A stretch of 64,000 nt of DNA from Ectobacillus ponti (GCF_024294785.1 NZ_JANCLT010000009.1:102263-166262), one strand, 5' to 3'. Numbered from the stretch's first letter, positions 24,973-35,887 are shown. Program-made: numbers and translations. The notes: a model not told the origin generated them from the letters alone.

Positions 24973-25572
24973 ATGTATATACCAAAGCATTTTCAGCTGA
25001 CAGACCAAGAGGAGATGTACAAGGTGATGGAGGAAAACAGCTTTGCGATCATTTTCTCCATGCACAACGGCAAGCCGTTTGCCACCCACCTGCCGCTTTT
25101 GCTGGACCGGGAACAGCAATGCCTGCTTGGGCATTTTGCCCGTCCGAATCCGCAATGGCGGGACATGGAAGGCCAGGAGATTTTGGTGACATTCCAGGGT
25201 CCGCATTGCTATATTTCGCCTTCCTGGTACGAGATTCAGGAGGCTGTGCCGACGTGGAACTATGTGGCGGTGCATGTATACGGCACGGTCGAGTTTGTGG
25301 AGGATGCTGATTTGGGCACCTTGGTCCGCAAGTACGAAAAAGCCGGCAGCCCCTACCGTTTGGAGGATCTGAATGAGAGCTATATGGATGGCATGAAAAA
25401 GGGGATTGTTCCGTTCAAAATTCAGATTACGAGCATGGAGGGAAAAGCGAAGCTCAGCCAAAACCATCCCGCCGAGCGGCAGGAGCTGGTTATTACACAG
25501 CTTGGGCAAAGCGAGGGTGAAAACGAGAAGGGGATTGCTGGGCTGATGAAAAAGAATCTGCCAATAAAATAA
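24973..25572 (+). CDS. paiB: FMN-binding transcriptional regulator PaiB
   Basis: A 199-residue PaiB protein with the split-barrel FMN-binding fold: [44 protein letters not shown] and [22 protein letters not shown]. It is the partner of PaiA in Bacillus, reported as a negative regulator of protease and sporulation genes. AAGGGGGAG precedes the ATG, and a terminator follows within 30 bp. Confidence 0.93.
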   Translation: MYIPKHFQLTDQEEMYKVMEENSFAIIFSMHNGKPFATHLPLLLDREQQCLLGHFARPNPQWRDMEGQEILVTFQGPHCYISPSWYEIQEAVPTWNYVAVHVYGTVEFVEDADLGTLVRKYEKAGSPYRLEDLNESYMDGMKKGIVPFKIQITSMEGKAKLSQNHPAERQELVITQLGQSEGENEKGIAGLMKKNLPIK

Positions 25573-25578
25573 ATCCCA

Positions 25579-25602
25579 GGGCAGCTTCCGGCTGTCCTTT
25601 TT
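25579..25602 (+). terminator. Terminator after paiB
   Basis: GGGCAGC and GCTGTCC with a 5-base loop and one G-U pair, followed by TTTTT. Confidence 0.7.
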
Positions 25603-25723
25603 GCCGGGATAGAATGAAAATTCCACTATTTCCCTTCCTTCAGCAGGTATAATCAGGAAAAGAAGAATTGTATGGAAGGTATAGATATGCTGCGACATTC
25701 TGAAAGTGTAAGGAAGGTTAGAG

Positions 25724-26056
25724 ATGAAGAGGCTACTGATTGTTTTTGCAATATTGGCAGTTGGGCTGCTCGGGTATTATGTCACGGTTCTGGCGCCCTA
25801 CAATTTAATTGGAGTGTGGAAGGCCCGCAGTCTGGGAATGCTGAACGGCGACAGCTTCAAGGATATAGAGGAATTGGCCACCTATTTTAAAGGGCATGAC
25901 ATTCAGAAAGTGAAGTATCTGGGAAATGATTCCTATGAGGTATTTACGGACAAAGGCGAGTTTGTGATTATCGCAGACTACTCAGATTCTATGTATTGGA
26001 GATATAAAATCTTTAAGTTTGATAAAAAAGCGGAGTATTTCACCAATCCTATGTAG
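25724..26056 (+). CDS. Hypothetical membrane-anchored or secreted protein
   Basis: A 110-residue protein with an N-terminal hydrophobic helix (LLIVFAILAVGLLGYYVTVLA) that could be an anchor or uncleaved signal, followed by an 85-residue mixed alpha/beta domain rich in aromatic and acidic residues (VKYLGNDSYEVFTDKGEFVII). No family is recognised. The ATG is preceded by AAGGTTAGAG. It stands alone between paiB and two small membrane genes. Confidence 0.6.
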   Translation: MKRLLIVFAILAVGLLGYYVTVLAPYNLIGVWKARSLGMLNGDSFKDIEELATYFKGHDIQKVKYLGNDSYEVFTDKGEFVIIADYSDSMYWRYKIFKFDKKAEYFTNPM

Positions 26057-26162
26057 GGTGGTTTGGGTGCGAAGCGGGCCTTAACTGCATATTATATTTG
26101 CTTTATTTTCATACATGCCCCTCTTGGCCACATGGCCAAATCAAGTCGGGGGTGGCAGCCAG

Positions 26163-26312
26163 ATGGCAAACATGATAGAAGTCTTGCTGCTGTTAAGTGC
26201 CGTTGCGATTGTCGTGGTGTCTGTATGGGGATTTGTCACAGGGGAGTTTTACAATCGGATTACGCAGGCTTGCTTTGCCGTCTTCATGCTGGTTTTGCTG
26301 GTCAGGATGTGA
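26163..26312 (+). CDS. Very small two-helix membrane protein
   Basis: A 49-residue protein starting at ATG 26163 after GGGGGTGG. Two hydrophobic stretches (VLLLLSAVAIVVVSVWGFV and ACFAVFMLVLLV) are joined by the short polar loop TGEFYNRIT. No family is recognised. The inverted repeat TTGGCC-ACAT-GGCCAA at 26124-26139 lies just upstream and may be regulatory or a hairpin. Confidence 0.5.
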   Translation: MANMIEVLLLLSAVAIVVVSVWGFVTGEFYNRITQACFAVFMLVLLVRM

Positions 26313-26369
26313 CCCTGCATCCGCATTCGGTTTTCTGGTGCTAAAAACGCCTGTGGGGGAGATGGGAAC

Positions 26370-26651
26370 ATGATTGCAATACCGATCGGGCTGAATCTAT
26401 TCATCAGCATGCTTCTCATTTGGATTACGCTTGCTCCTTTTCTCATTCTCTCCATCCTGGCACCGCTCTTGCTCGGCGCTTTTGGCATGTTATCAGCAGC
26501 CTTAAAGGTTCTCATCCTGCTGAATGCCATGGCATCCTCGGTAGATCTGTTGACAGCTTTGCTTGTGCTGCGGCAGGTTCCCTCCGGCGGTGTTCTCAGA
26601 AGCAACGGGCCGAGCACGTATTGGAAGGCTCGGCAGGCCGTTGAGCTGTAA
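26370..26651 (+). CDS. C-terminal part of a DUF3267-like membrane protein
   Basis: A 93-residue hydrophobic protein whose NLFISMLLIWITLAPFLILS, LLLGAFGMLSA and final NAMASSVDLLTALLVLRQVP followed by STYWK segment resemble the second half of DUF3267 proteins (putative zinc metalloproteases, about 180 residues). The N-terminal half, including any HExxH zinc site, is missing. The ATG has GGGGGAG 10 bp upstream, so the short form may be translated, but loss of activity is likely. It could equally be an unrelated small membrane protein. Confidence 0.45.
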   Translation: MIAIPIGLNLFISMLLIWITLAPFLILSILAPLLLGAFGMLSAALKVLILLNAMASSVDLLTALLVLRQVPSGGVLRSNGPSTYWKARQAVEL

Positions 26652-26698
26652 CATTTGCGTGATAGCCGGGCTGACAGGTTTAGTCCTTCATTTTCCTT

Positions 26699-26727
26699 TT
26701 GTAATTTTTCTGAAAATTGAATATAAT
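26699..26727 (+). promoter_or_regulatory. Promoter of the methyltransferase gene
   Basis: TTGTAA (26699-26704) and TATAAT (26722-26727) with a 17-bp spacer, 23 bp before the start codon. Confidence 0.75.
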
Positions 26728-26749
26728 GATAGGAAAAAGGAGTCAGAGC

Positions 26750-27415
26750 ATGAGCCACGATCTGAAATTAAAATCCTATTGGAATAACCGTTACGAAACC
26801 GGAGCCATCTGGGGAGAGGATGCCTGTCCATCGGCAGTTTTGGCGCAGGAATGCTTTCGGGAGCATGCCGTCCGGAGCGTTCTTGTGCCGGGCTGCGGAT
26901 ATGGCCGCAATAGCTTGTACCTGGCGCAGCAAGGCTTCGATGTGGTGGCGTATGATATCTCGGACATTGCCATTGCATATGCCGCGGAGCAAGCCGGCCG
27001 GCAATCGCTGCCTCTAAACTATGAGACAGGCAGTCTGTTTGACCCTGCATTTTTGGGAGAGAAGCAATTTGACGCTATTTACCTGTCAAATATCATCCAT
27101 CTCTTTATGAAGGAGCAAAGAGAGCAGGTACTGGATATCATGACCTCCTTGCTGAAGCCCGGTGGCATCCTGGCCTTTTCTGTTGTATCCATCTATGATA
27201 CGGGCAACTACGGCAAAGGGGAAGAGGTGGAGCCGAACACGTTCATGAAGCATAAGGACAAGCTGCTGCACTGCTATGATGAGCAGGAGCTGGATGATAT
27301 GCTGAAGCCTCATTATGAATTCCTGAAAAAATGCCTCCACACGCAAGTTGAGCCGGATCCAAGCGGCGAGCTGGAGGAGCTCAAGCTGTGGTTTGTGGCT
27401 GCGAGGAGAAAATGA
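26750..27415 (+). CDS. SAM-dependent class I methyltransferase
   Basis: A 221-residue methyltransferase. Motif I is VLVPGCGYGRNSLYLAQQGF, motif II ends VVAYDISDIAI, and motif III/IV is FDAIYLSNIIHLF with LKPGGILAFSVVS after it. The sequence resembles the TehB/thiopurine-methyltransferase-like group, whose members methylate small molecules or metalloids. The ATG at 26750 follows AAAAAGGAG; an ATG/TTG further upstream lies inside the promoter. It is monocistronic. The substrate is unknown. Confidence 0.85.
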   Translation: MSHDLKLKSYWNNRYETGAIWGEDACPSAVLAQECFREHAVRSVLVPGCGYGRNSLYLAQQGFDVVAYDISDIAIAYAAEQAGRQSLPLNYETGSLFDPAFLGEKQFDAIYLSNIIHLFMKEQREQVLDIMTSLLKPGGILAFSVVSIYDTGNYGKGEEVEPNTFMKHKDKLLHCYDEQELDDMLKPHYEFLKKCLHTQVEPDPSGELEELKLWFVAARRK

Positions 27416-27438
27416 AAACCCATCTTCCTGTCTATGCT

Positions 27439-27564
27439 CAATTGTAGGAAAGTCGCGGTGAATTGTAGAAAAGCTGCGCTGAATTGCAGGAAAAGCTAAA
27501 TGAATTGTAGGAAAAGCCAAATGAATTGTAGGAAAAGCCAAATGAATTGTAGGAAATGCCGCCT
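27439..27564. repeat. Tandem repeat, 6 x 21 bp
   Basis: Six adjacent 21-bp units with consensus GAATTGTAGGAAAAGCCAAAT. Units 4 and 5 (27502-27543) are identical; the outer units are more diverged, as in an old array. The unit is a multiple of three, so either strand reads as a 7-residue repeat, but no gene with a ribosome site runs through it. It lies just after the stop of the methyltransferase gene. Confidence 0.9.
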
Positions 27565-27661
27565 GACTGTCGGGAATCCAGGAGTAAGGAGACTAATTCG
27601 AGATACTCATCCCTCATTTCATCGAGGTTTGCATGAGCGGAATCATGATAGATTTTCATGT

Positions 27662-27925
27662 TCATAGCAACTCAACAAGCGACGCAAGCTGTCCCTTGAT
27701 ATCTCCTGTGCTCATTCCCCCGTGGAAGCAGATGGCGGCTTCCATCTCATAGGGCAGATATGCTTCCAGTGATTTGCGGGCTGCCGGCAAATCCGGTGTG
27801 GTTTGGGCAACCGGTCCCCTTAGCTTTCCGTTCGCACTGTGCATCGCGTCTCCGGCAATCAGTGTTTTGTACTGTGCCGCATACACACTGATATGTCCCG
27901 GTGTATGGCCGGGAGAATCTCATTG
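27662..27925 (-). pseudogene. C-terminal remnant of an MBL-fold metallohydrolase
   Basis: On the minus strand the frame reads SPGHTPGHISVYAAQYKTLI, then AGDAMHS and a long helical C-terminus to a stop at 27662. SPGHTPGH carries the metal-binding His, and AGDAMHS the bridging Asp, of glyoxalase II/beta-lactamase-fold hydrolases. Everything upstream, including the HxHxDH motif, is gone: an in-frame TGA precedes the fragment. It is the 3' third of a gene. Confidence 0.8.
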
Positions 27926-28009
27926 TACACAGAATGATTCAATCCTTAAAATATAGAATAAATGTATTTTTTTTCAAGTTTTTCGTTGGATGATAGAGCA
28001 AACACAGCC

Positions 28010-28225
28010 TTGCGTAAATTTTGCCGGAGCTGCTGTGGATTCATGGCGGCGGGGGATGTCAATGGGGATGATGAGCTTTGCATCCGCTTTGTAAAAGAAG
28101 CGAATTGTGTGATTGCTTCGGTCAACTATCGCCTGGCTCCTAGCATCCTTGAACATGGACAGTGACCGGATTGGAGTGTCAGCGCCGGCGGCGGACTCAC
28201 TGCGTCCTGACATTGCTGGCCTGCG
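28010..28225 (+). pseudogene. Degenerate fragment of the alpha/beta-hydrolase esterase gene
   Basis: DNA from about 28050 to 28140 is nearly the same as 31000-31085 in the intact esterase gene (GDVNGDDELCIRFVKEANC here, GDVDGDDELCIRFVKEANC there). It then skips to the part around 31150-31245, lacking the HPYPAP segment. The catalytic Ser loop is deleted in part and the frame is broken. It is a partial duplicate of 30726-31685. Confidence 0.85.
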
Positions 28226-28237
28226 GCCGGAATTGTT

Positions 28238-29152
28238 TCATACATAGCGACTCAGGCTAAGAAGCTGACCAAACACCTCATCGTAAGAACCAGGGCTGAA
28301 GGCTTCGAGACCACTGCCGGGTGTAAATGTTAATTCACCAAAGAATATTTGCTCGTTCGTATAATAAAGGTCCACTCGTACAAAAGCAAAATCAGCAGAC
28401 AGTTGTCGGGCTATATCTAATAATTCATTCAAACGTTGAGGCTTAGAAACTGGTTCCTTAAGGTTCGGATAACGCCATTGAACGGGTATCCTATCCCAAT
28501 TCAAATCATATAAATCGCGTTTATGACTTGTGAATCTATTTCCATCCACCTGTATAAATTTGGGTTCACCATGGAAGCAAAAGATTTTATAATCCTTTAA
28601 GTCTCCTGTAGGATCTTTTATGAATTCTTCAATAATAATCTTCGGCTGGATGTTGTTATAGTTTGGTTCTCCAGTTTTTTTCCCGAAGTCTGTTTGCAGC
28701 CAACTTCTTACTCTCTTCTTCTTCGCCTCCCAGTTAAAATTCCGTTTTTCTTTTACAAGTATGTTCCAACTTGAACCGTGATTGGCCTTTAAAACAAATG
28801 AATCGGGCAAAGAGTCCATACGAATTTGATTTACATCATCAAACACTCCAATGAGCGGTATGAGGTAATGCCCCCCAATTCGCTCTTCCACAAATTGACG
28901 TACCAAGTATTTATCTACATAGACAGAGAATCTATCTGCTGTTCCGTATAGTTTAATCCATTGAATTTTCTCATTTAGACTTTTTGGATTTTTCAAATCT
29001 AAATCATAACCATGAATTCGTTTAAATTTCTTTTTTAATGCAGTGATTGTACTTGCTTCTGTCTGTTTTATCTTCTTTCTCTTTCTTTTTTTCACAGTAA
29101 GGCTCCATTTCAACTGTATTTTGTTATGCCTGGTCGAACAGAAGGTAATCAT
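28238..29152 (-). CDS. TupA-like ATP-grasp protein
   Basis: A 304-residue protein with the TupA-type ATP-grasp pattern: KRIHGYDLDLKNPKSLNEKIQWIKLY, YLVRQFVEERIGGHYLIPLIGVF, DSFVLKANHGSSWN (nucleotide-binding Lys and loop), IIIEEFI and FGELTFTPGSGLEAFSP (metal-binding end). TupA helps make teichuronopeptide, an acidic cell-wall polymer in alkaliphilic Bacillus; homologues occur in many surface-polysaccharide clusters. The N-terminus has a very basic run (VKKRKRKKIK). Base composition is clearly more AT-rich than its neighbours, and it lies in a patch of gene remnants next to a glycosyltransferase, which suggests acquisition by transfer. Confidence 0.8.
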   Translation of the reverse strand: MITFCSTRHNKIQLKWSLTVKKRKRKKIKQTEASTITALKKKFKRIHGYDLDLKNPKSLNEKIQWIKLYGTADRFSVYVDKYLVRQFVEERIGGHYLIPLIGVFDDVNQIRMDSLPDSFVLKANHGSSWNILVKEKRNFNWEAKKKRVRSWLQTDFGKKTGEPNYNNIQPKIIIEEFIKDPTGDLKDYKIFCFHGEPKFIQVDGNRFTSHKRDLYDLNWDRIPVQWRYPNLKEPVSKPQRLNELLDIARQLSADFAFVRVDLYYTNEQIFFGELTFTPGSGLEAFSPGSYDEVFGQLLSLSRYV

Positions 29153-29656
29153 GTTCCCTTAGTAGGATGTAAGACTTTCCAGTTATATGCTATTCAAGTC
29201 TATTAGGAAGGCTATAGGTGATTCGTGTATTTTTCTCTATATTTGGGGACAATTTCTAACTACGATTGGTTGAGAATAATCTCTTCTAACGGGGGGAGAG
29301 ATGTTACTTAAGAGACTAAAATCCTCTGAATTCCTGGGCCAGTGTCTTTGTCAGAGAATAAAAGGGTGCATATTATGTTACTACATGCATTGCGAAGCTA
29401 TAATAGCCAAACAGTATGCTTAAATAAGACAAGCTGAACGTGAACATGATGCTGATTGTACTCAACCATGCGGGATTCTCCATCCCATCGTTTTTTAGAG
29501 TATGAGACATCCAACTCATTTTGTAATTTAGAGAGTGCTCTAAGCATTTGGATTTCAAGAGACTCTGCCGCTCACGGCTGTTATAAGGCGTTGGGAAGGA
29601 GGCTTTCTATGCACATTTTTTGGCTGGGAGTTCGTTTTGTGATACATCCTTGATGT
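29153..29656. other. AT-rich gap between two divergent surface-polysaccharide genes
   Basis: About 500 bp without a convincing gene. Short open frames occur on both strands but lack ribosome sites and family features. It presumably contains the promoters of the ATP-grasp gene (leftward) and the glycosyltransferase (rightward), yet no clear -35/-10 pair is seen. Confidence 0.45.
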
Positions 29657-29749
29657 ATGAATTTCTATTCTATATTTTTAGTTCACATACGAATGCCAAT
29701 TATTGTTTCTTTTCAGTATCCACAATTTCAATTTGAGAGGTGCAGTCAG

Positions 29750-30457
29750 GTGGTTTCTGTAATCACATGTACTATAAGAGACGAAATGATAGAAAATGTT
29801 TTTAGTAATTATGCAAATCAGTTATGGGAGGAAAAGGAATTAATCATCATTTTAAATAACGATACAATGAATATGGAAACGTGGATAGAGAAGTCAGCTG
29901 ATTATGATAACGTTTCGATTTTTAGATTGCCAGAGATGGACACTCTTGGCGATTGTTTGAACTATGGAATTGAAAAAGCAAGATATGATATTGTTGCCAA
30001 ATTTGATGATGATGATTATTACTCACCATATTATTTAACTGAAGCAATGGATGCTTTCAAGAAGTATAACCCTCAGTTAGTGGGTAAAGGAAGCTCCTAT
30101 ATGTATTTTGAGGAAGAAAATCTATTGGTCATTCGTAAAATAGGAAATGAAAATAAATTAGGCAGCAGCACAGTGAAAGGGGGGACCTTAGTTTTCAAGA
30201 AAAGTCTTTATCCTGGCATTCAATTTCCTTCTATAAAAGGAAATGGCACAGATACTGGTTTTTTAAAAGAATGCAAGAAACAAGGGGTTAAGATGTACGC
30301 TTCTAGCAGATATAATTACGTTTATATAAGGAGAGGAAACCCGGAGTCCCATACCTTTAAAAAAGAAACTGATTTTTTCAAAAAGAAGAGCCAAGTCATT
30401 GGAACGATTAAGGATTTTGAACATATTGCTACAAAGAGGATGGAAGATATTCAGTAA
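29750..30457 (+). CDS. Glycosyltransferase family 2-like protein
   Basis: A 235-residue protein from GTG 29750, chosen because GAGAGG lies 9 bp upstream and the sequence then opens with the usual GT-A strand VSVITCTIRDEMIENV; an earlier ATG at 29657 adds 31 residues but has no ribosome site. ELIIILNNDTMNMETW is the next strand. IVAKFDDDDYYSPYYLTEAM contains the DxD-type metal site. The C-terminal half has the acceptor region with a possible catalytic acidic residue (GNGTDTGFLKEC). It is AT-rich like the ATP-grasp gene. Both are likely to modify a cell-surface or spore-surface glycan. Confidence 0.8.
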   Translation: MVSVITCTIRDEMIENVFSNYANQLWEEKELIIILNNDTMNMETWIEKSADYDNVSIFRLPEMDTLGDCLNYGIEKARYDIVAKFDDDDYYSPYYLTEAMDAFKKYNPQLVGKGSSYMYFEEENLLVIRKIGNENKLGSSTVKGGTLVFKKSLYPGIQFPSIKGNGTDTGFLKECKKQGVKMYASSRYNYVYIRRGNPESHTFKKETDFFKKKSQVIGTIKDFEHIATKRMEDIQ

Positions 30458-30725
30458 ATTTTCTCAGGTACCCGATAGACTCGAATACTAGATACTCTGG
30501 ATCAACCATGTTACATTGCCTGGCTTGCTGTGCAGATTCAAATGCCTCTCCGATGTAATCAAGACGGGCATGACCGGATGCAAATTTTGCCGGAGCTGCC
30601 CGAAAAATATTTTGAATATTCCGTCTATCAAACGGGTGCTTCTAGTAAATTTACCTTATAATGAAAGATAAGTGCAACTCTGCTTCTGGGAATACACTTC
30701 AAAAACAAGGATAAGGAGTGTTGTC

Positions 30726-31685
30726 ATGAAGAACCGAGTGAATCCGGAGCTGCTGCCGGGCTTGGAGCTGTTTCCAGACCTGGATCTCCGCCCGGAATAT
30801 ATGCCGGCGATCAGAGAGGGCATGGCGCAAATGAAGCCGGCCGAGGCGATTGCGGATGAGGCTGTCTCCATGAATGATGAAATCATTGCCGGGCCTGACG
30901 GCAATCCACTGCAGGTGCGGTTGTACCGGCCAAAGGCTGTCACGGAAGCCCTGCCGGCTCTGCTGTGGATCCACGGCGGCGGGTATGTGCTGGGGGATGT
31001 CGATGGGGATGATGAGCTTTGCATCCGGTTTGTAAAAGAAGCGAATTGCGTGGTTGCTTCGGTCAACTACCGTCTCGCTCCCGAGCATCCGTATCCGGCG
31101 CCGATTGAGGATTGCTATGCGGCGCTGAAGTGGATTGCGGATGAGGCAGCATCCTTGAACATTGACAGTGACCGGATTGGCGTGGCGGGTGCAAGTGCCG
31201 GCGGCGGACTTACTGCCGCACTGACACTGCTGGCCCGCGACCGGAATTATCCATCTCTTTGCTTCCAGATGCCGCTGTACCCGATGATTGATGACCGCAA
31301 TAATGCTCCTTCCACAGATGAAGTCCGCGAAGGATTTGTGTGGAACAAAAAAACAAACGAGGCCGGCTGGCGCATGTATTTGGGCGAGCTCTACGGAACG
31401 GATGAGATTCCAGCTTATGCAGCTCCCGCCCGGGCCGAGGATTACAGCAATTTGCCGTACACCTACACATGTGTCGGCCAACTGGACCCGTTCCGCGATG
31501 AAACATTGACGTATGTAACGAAGCTTGCGCAGGCCGGTGTGGATGTGGAATTCCATCTGTATCCCGGCACCTATCACGGCTTTGAGGGCATCAATCCGGA
31601 TGCCGACATTTCTGTCCGTACAAAAAATGAATACATCCAAGCCGTTAAGAATGGCTTCCAAAGGGTTGTAAGAGAAAAGGTGTAG
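30726..31685 (+). CDS. Alpha/beta-hydrolase esterase, hormone-sensitive-lipase family
   Basis: A 319-residue carboxylesterase. IHGGGYV is the oxyanion HGGG motif, GVAGASAGGGLTAAL holds the nucleophilic Ser (GxSxG), LDPFRDE the Asp and YHGFE the His. An N-terminal cap of about 60 residues precedes the core. HSL-type enzymes hydrolyse short-chain esters. The ATG follows ATAAGGAGTG. A broken partial copy lies at 28010-28225 on the other side of the AT-rich insert, and a terminator follows. Confidence 0.92.
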   Translation: MKNRVNPELLPGLELFPDLDLRPEYMPAIREGMAQMKPAEAIADEAVSMNDEIIAGPDGNPLQVRLYRPKAVTEALPALLWIHGGGYVLGDVDGDDELCIRFVKEANCVVASVNYRLAPEHPYPAPIEDCYAALKWIADEAASLNIDSDRIGVAGASAGGGLTAALTLLARDRNYPSLCFQMPLYPMIDDRNNAPSTDEVREGFVWNKKTNEAGWRMYLGELYGTDEIPAYAAPARAEDYSNLPYTYTCVGQLDPFRDETLTYVTKLAQAGVDVEFHLYPGTYHGFEGINPDADISVRTKNEYIQAVKNGFQRVVREKV

Positions 31686-31697
31686 ACCTGTTACGGG

Positions 31698-31740
31698 AAA
31701 AACACTCACAATGGCTATATGCCTGTGAGTGTTTTTCCTT
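31698..31740. terminator. Bidirectional terminator between esterase and AraC genes
   Basis: AAAAACACTCACA pairs perfectly with TGTGAGTGTTTTT around a 13-base loop, with T-rich flanks on both strands. It includes the last codons of the convergent AraC gene. Confidence 0.9.
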
Positions 31741-32650
31741 TTTGGCTTTCAGCCAGTTTTGCTTTTAAGCGCTTGATATCCTCTCTGGGCGGAAAGCCGA
31801 ACATGCGTGAGTATTCCCGGCTGAACTGCGTGGGACTTTCATAGCCCACCTGGAATGCGACGTTGGCCGCATCTGTTGCTTCAGATAATAACAGGCGCCG
31901 TGCCTCCTGAAGCCTGAGCTGCTTTTGGAACTGAATGGGACTCATGGCTGTTACCTCTTTAAAATGCCTGTGAAGCGAAGAAGCGCTCATCCTTGCGATT
32001 TCTGCAAGCTCCTCAATCCGAATCGGCCGGTCATAGTGTTTCTTGATTTGTTCAATCACCTCTCTGATCCGGTAGATGGAGCTTCCCTCTGTTGCGATTT
32101 GTTTCAACGTATTCCCATGCGGCCCCTGCAGAAGCCGGTATAGAATTTCCTTCGTAAACAGAGGGGCGAATACCGGGATATCCTCAGGCGTATCCAGCAG
32201 ACGGGCTAACCGGATTACTGCATCAAGCATCGGCAATTCGATCCGGCTGACAAACATGGCCCGCTTGGCAGGCTCTTTCAGGGAAGCTTTGGCTTCAAAG
32301 TCCTGTAACACCTCAAAGATTTGACCGGGCGTAAATTCAAGCTTGAGAGCCAAATAGGGATTGCTTGCAGTAGCCTCCACGATTTGGCTGGTAGCCGGCA
32401 GGTCGACGGACGCAACAAGGTAATGGGCAGGGTCATATGTAAAGCGCTCTTGCGCCAGCAGCACCTCTTTCCTTCCTTGCACGATGACACACAGGGAAGG
32501 GGTATAGACGCCGTGAGAGGGACCTGTGAGATCAGACCGGCGGATTAAGGATAAGGATGGAACAGCGGTCGTGTGAACACCATCCCGGCTTGTATAGCTC
32601 TCAATGAGTCTAGTGAGTACCTTCTGCTGTATATATAGTTGCTCAGACAT
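31715..32650 (-). CDS. AraC-family regulator
   Basis: A 311-residue regulator starting at ATG 32650 after GGAGGG. The N-terminal 190 residues form the AraC_N effector domain (SLCVIVQGRKEVLL, YLVASVDLPATSQ). The C-terminus has two HTH motifs: RIEELAEIARMSASSLHRHFKEVT, and ANVAFQVGYESPTQFSREYSRMFGFPP. Homologues are typically divergent from aldehyde or keto reductase genes and activate them in response to reactive aldehydes; here an aldo/keto reductase pair begins 220 bp away on the other strand. Confidence 0.9.
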   Translation of the reverse strand: MSEQLYIQQKVLTRLIESYTSRDGVHTTAVPSLSLIRRSDLTGPSHGVYTPSLCVIVQGRKEVLLAQERFTYDPAHYLVASVDLPATSQIVEATASNPYLALKLEFTPGQIFEVLQDFEAKASLKEPAKRAMFVSRIELPMLDAVIRLARLLDTPEDIPVFAPLFTKEILYRLLQGPHGNTLKQIATEGSSIYRIREVIEQIKKHYDRPIRIEELAEIARMSASSLHRHFKEVTAMSPIQFQKQLRLQEARRLLLSEATDAANVAFQVGYESPTQFSREYSRMFGFPPREDIKRLKAKLAESQKGKTLTGI

Positions 32651-32757
32651 GGGAACCCTCCTTGTACCTTCATTATGAATCCTATTGTACTGTTTGTTCA
32701 TCCGCTGCGTAAACAGCTGTGCGAGAATTAGGCAAACATTTGGCAGAAATGGGCTAA

Positions 32758-34721
<1,964 letters not shown>

Positions 34722-34740
34722 CCCCCTTCAAACAAGAACT

Positions 34741-34783
34741 GAACACTGCCCTAAAGCGATGGTATCGTTTTGGGGCAGTGTTC
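34741..34783. terminator. Long hairpin between convergent genes
   Basis: GAACACTGCCC pairs with GGGCAGTGTTC, extended by an inner near-perfect stem, so the hairpin is about 20 bp long. There is no clear T run on either strand; it probably works as a bidirectional terminator between the reductase operon and the DUF6544 gene. Confidence 0.55.
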
Positions 34784-34840
34784 GCATTCAAGCGAGATTG
34801 CGTTCCTATCATGAAAGGTCGGAGCAGCCGTACCGTTCAG

Positions 34841-35887
34841 CTATTTGTAGGCAAGGCCCGATATCTCCAGCCGATACCAAGTAAATGGACCTTGCGGCAG
34901 CAGCCAGGAGATGTCCAGCTTCGTCGGCACCCGTATGCCGTCCATGACCTTTTGCTCCCTGACTGCTCCAACGCACTCCATCGGAACAGCTTGTTCATCG
35001 CTGTCCTTATAGCGCCACGCATGAATCTCCTGCAGCTCGCCGGCTTCACTGAACAAGAAGGTGGCCGACCCGGAAACATCATTATACGTCATAGTTGCTT
35101 TGGCAGATGTATGATCGATTCCCTCCCAAGTGATGTATGGCTGCAGCGCTGCTGATGGATACCAGGGCAGCTCCATCAAGTATCTTTGCAGCGAGGACTG
35201 GTCCACCTTGGCGTTATGTGACACACGGGCGACAGGAAGCAGGGAAGCGAGCTGAATAATCATGCTGCCGTGCCCTCCTTGAAACAAGTCGCGGCCGCTG
35301 ACATGGAGAAACGGCAAAAACTTCATCCGTGCCTGCCAGAGGAAAGCAGGGACCGCAGTAGTTGTATACTGTTCTGCAACAGCCTCCGTCCATTTCTTCT
35401 GCTCCGGCTTCAGCTTCATCCAGCCATGCTGCCGCAGGTGGACGCTTCGGATGCTCCTGCGGCCGACAAGTCCGATGGCTTGCAGCCATCGCTGTACAGG
35501 TGCAGGGAGCTCCTGCAGCATATTCTCCGTAACTATCATTTCAGCCCCTGCGTCAGCTTGCAGCAGAGCCTGAATTTCGCGGTTGGTCTCTTGCTGAAAA
35601 CGCCACTGGGCCCAATGCAGCAGAGCAGCCAGAGCAATCAGGAGGTTGGCAACCGTGCCAAGCTTCGCGTCCTGCCAGAACAGGATGACCAGCACCTGGG
35701 AAACAAGGACAGCTGGGAGACCAAGCGCCCACCAAGCTTTGCGGATGAATACGAGTACAGCTGCTCCTGCAAACAGCAGGGCAGCCATTAGCCATCCAAC
35801 GCCGGCAGCTGTCGACATATCCTGCGACAGCGCTGCCAGGTGGGCGAGGCTGTGGAGCAGCAGGAGCACTATAATGAGAAATCGCAT
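34841..35887 (-). CDS. DUF6544-like membrane protein
   Basis: A 348-residue protein with four N-terminal hydrophobic segments (about residues 1-95) and a soluble domain of 250 residues. LPAPVQRWLQAIGLVGRR, then VHLRQHGWMKLKPEQKKW and the beta-rich part ending MECVGAVREQKVMDGIRVPTKLDISWLL followed by FTWYRLEISGL, are the marks of the DUF6544 (DUF6920) family of unknown role. It is likely a membrane protein with an outside or inside lipocalin-like sheet. Its gene is convergent with the reductases and divergent from a secreted protein gene. Confidence 0.7.
   Translation of the reverse strand: MRFLIIVLLLLHSLAHLAALSQDMSTAAGVGWLMAALLFAGAAVLVFIRKAWWALGLPAVLVSQVLVILFWQDAKLGTVANLLIALAALLHWAQWRFQQETNREIQALLQADAGAEMIVTENMLQELPAPVQRWLQAIGLVGRRSIRSVHLRQHGWMKLKPEQKKWTEAVAEQYTTTAVPAFLWQARMKFLPFLHVSGRDLFQGGHGSMIIQLASLLPVARVSHNAKVDQSSLQRYLMELPWYPSAALQPYITWEGIDHTSAKATMTYNDVSGSATFLFSEAGELQEIHAWRYKDSDEQAVPMECVGAVREQKVMDGIRVPTKLDISWLLPQGPFTWYRLEISGLAYK

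Noticed and set aside
27439-27564. The 21-bp array as a CRISPR
   Set aside because: Units are directly adjacent with no unique spacers, and no cas genes are present.
30699-31709. A 336-codon minus-strand frame opposite the esterase
   Set aside because: It is antisense to the HSL-family esterase with all catalytic motifs; no ribosome site or family features.
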